Source: Glaciecola sp049650345 | Lineage (GTDB): Bacteria; Pseudomonadota; Gammaproteobacteria; Enterobacterales; Alteromonadaceae | DNA length: 64,000 nucleotides | Assembly (NCBI GenBank): GCA_049650345.1 | Contig: JBARZY010000133.1 | Coordinates: forward strand, 1 to 64,000 | Direction of reading: 5' to 3' | Shown: in pieces, positions 63,078-64,000 of the stretch | Position numbering within the stretch: position 1 is the first letter of the stretch | How the letters are laid out: each line of letters begins with the position of its first letter | Notes under the pieces: model-generated | The model's input: only the letters and a program-made list of their open reading frames with translations | Database searches by the model: none | What the model was told of the DNA's origin: nothing | Position numbers and translations under genes: made by a program

Positions 63078-64000
63078 ATGAGTAGTAGCACACCTAATGT
63101 TTTGCAGCGAATTGTTGCTGACAAACGTGAAGAGATTTCCGCAAAGAAAGAGGCCTTTCCACTAGCGTCGTTCATCGATGACCTGCGCCCAAGCACGGTT
63201 TCTTTTTATGATGCACTAGCAAAACCCGGTACAAGCTATATTTTTGAATGTAAAAAAGCATCACCATCAAAAGGCCTTATTAGAGAAAACTTTGATTTAG
63301 ATGAAATCACCAACGCTTATAGCAAGGAAGCAGCATGTTTTTCAGTACTCACCGATGAAAAATACTTCCAAGGTAAATTTGAATATTTACAATATGTGAG
63401 CAACAAAGTTACTCAACCTGCATTGAATAAAGACTTTTTTGTAGAGGCCTACCAAATTTACTTGGCTCGCCATTTAGGCAGTAACGCAGTGTTACTTATG
63501 TTGTCAGTATTGACCGACGAAGAATATACATCACTAAGTGCCTTGTGCGCCCAATACAATATGGATGTTTTAACCGAAGTCAGTAACATTGAGGAAACAG
63601 AGCGCGCGTTAGCACTAGGGGCAAACATAATTGGCATCAACAACCGTGATTTACGAGACTTATCAACTGACCTTGCCACCACCGAGGCCTTAGTGCCAAT
63701 TATAAGAAATGACGCGCGTTTTGATGGCGTGATTATTTCAGAATCGGGTATTTATCATCACAGCGACATTCTACGTTTATCACCCTTAGTTGATGGCTTT
63801 TTAGTGGGAAGTGCGTTAATGGCTCAACACAAGCTTGACGAAGCCATTAACAAGCTTGTTTATGGCAACGTAAAAGTGTGTGGTGTAAGCAGTATTGAAC
63901 AAGCTAAGTTAATTGCAAACTACCCAGTAAATTACATGGGATTAATATTTGCACCAAATTCTAAACGTTACGTAAGCATTGAGACCGCCTTGGAAATTAC
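63078..64000 (+). CDS. trpCF: Bifunctional indole-3-glycerol-phosphate synthase / phosphoribosylanthranilate isomerase (3' partial)
   Basis: The frame is open to the right edge (307 codons seen). The N-terminal indole-glycerol-phosphate synthase domain spans about residues 5-255: FECKKASPSKGLI, LTDEKYFQGK, the lysine in LNKDFFVEAYQIY, LTEVSNIEET, GINNRDLRDL and ISESGI. The isomerase domain begins at about residue 268 with GNVKVCGVSSIEQAK and is cut off by the window. This TrpC-TrpF fusion is typical of gammaproteobacteria. It continues the trp operon without a gap; trpB and trpA are expected beyond the window. Confidence 0.97.
   Translation, partial: MSSSTPNVLQRIVADKREEISAKKEAFPLASFIDDLRPSTVSFYDALAKPGTSYIFECKKASPSKGLIRENFDLDEITNAYSKEAACFSVLTDEKYFQGKFEYLQYVSNKVTQPALNKDFFVEAYQIYLARHLGSNAVLLMLSVLTDEEYTSLSALCAQYNMDVLTEVSNIEETERALALGANIIGINNRDLRDLSTDLATTEALVPIIRNDARFDGVIISESGIYHHSDILRLSPLVDGFLVGSALMAQHKLDEAINKLVYGNVKVCGVSSIEQAKLIANYPVNYMGLIFAPNSKRYVSIETALEI

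Noticed and set aside
1..64000. CRISPR arrays, prophage, integrons, insertion sequences or defence systems
   Set aside because: No direct-repeat arrays, transposase, integrase or phage structural genes were seen on either strand; nearly all sequence is accounted for by recognisable genes.

Overview
The window looks like a chromosomal segment of a marine gammaproteobacterium of the Alteromonadales (Alteromonas/Glaciecola-like). This is inferred from protein similarity and gene order: cysS/ppiB/lpxH, truA-accD-folC-dedD-cvpA-purF, a rimK cluster, and trpE-G-D-CF behind a Trp leader peptide. It is gene-dense and mostly core. I see no prophage, insertion sequence, integron or CRISPR array.

Layout. 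1-1.6 kb: lipB-lipA (lipoate synthesis). 1.7-8.2 kb: a signalling block, consisting of a membrane c-di-GMP protein with a degenerate GGDEF and an intact-looking EAL, then a translationally coupled pair of a type I periplasmic binding protein and a membrane hybrid histidine kinase with a LOV-type photosensor domain, then a decayed receiver-domain remnant beside tRNA-Pro(GGG). 8.3-22.1 kb: housekeeping genes (metallophosphoesterase, dcd, apbC/mrp, metG, a YafS-like protein, gloB, mltD, cysS, ppiB, lpxH, a coiled-coil membrane protein, miaE, an EamA exporter). 22.2-29.7 kb: an MFP-RND-RND efflux operon. 30.0-33.2 kb: a tricorn-like S41 peptidase. 33.4-35.2 kb: an alpha/beta hydrolase with no ordinary start codon, then cheV. 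35.4-39.2 kb: elaA, the rimK cluster and a Yip1-family membrane protein. 39.3-41.3 kb: glutathione-dependent formaldehyde detoxification (fghA, frmA). 41.4-50.4 kb: a long leftward block (yciO, scpA, scpB, rluB, truA, accD, folC, dedD-like, cvpA, purF). 50.6-56.1 kb: an AcrAB-like RND pump with a divergent LysR regulator. 56.1-59.3 kb: a YciV-type PHP phosphatase and a lipoprotein prolyl oligopeptidase. 59.6-64 kb: the trp leader/attenuator and trpE, trpG, trpD and trpCF, the last cut by the window edge.

The most unusual locus is at 3.8-8.0 kb. The binding protein and kinase overlap by one base (stop TGA, start ATG), so they probably form one receptor, like TorT-TorS or LuxP-LuxQ. The kinase's second PAS domain carries the photoactive cysteine of LOV domains. 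Seven of the eight FMN-contacting residues are spaced exactly as in the reference plant LOV2 domain. The kinase would therefore read a periplasmic ligand and blue light together. No intact response regulator lies beside it, only a 24-residue receiver tail on the opposite strand.

Start sites were chosen from ribosome-binding sites and family lengths. Functional calls rest on motifs recognised by eye; no database search was possible.
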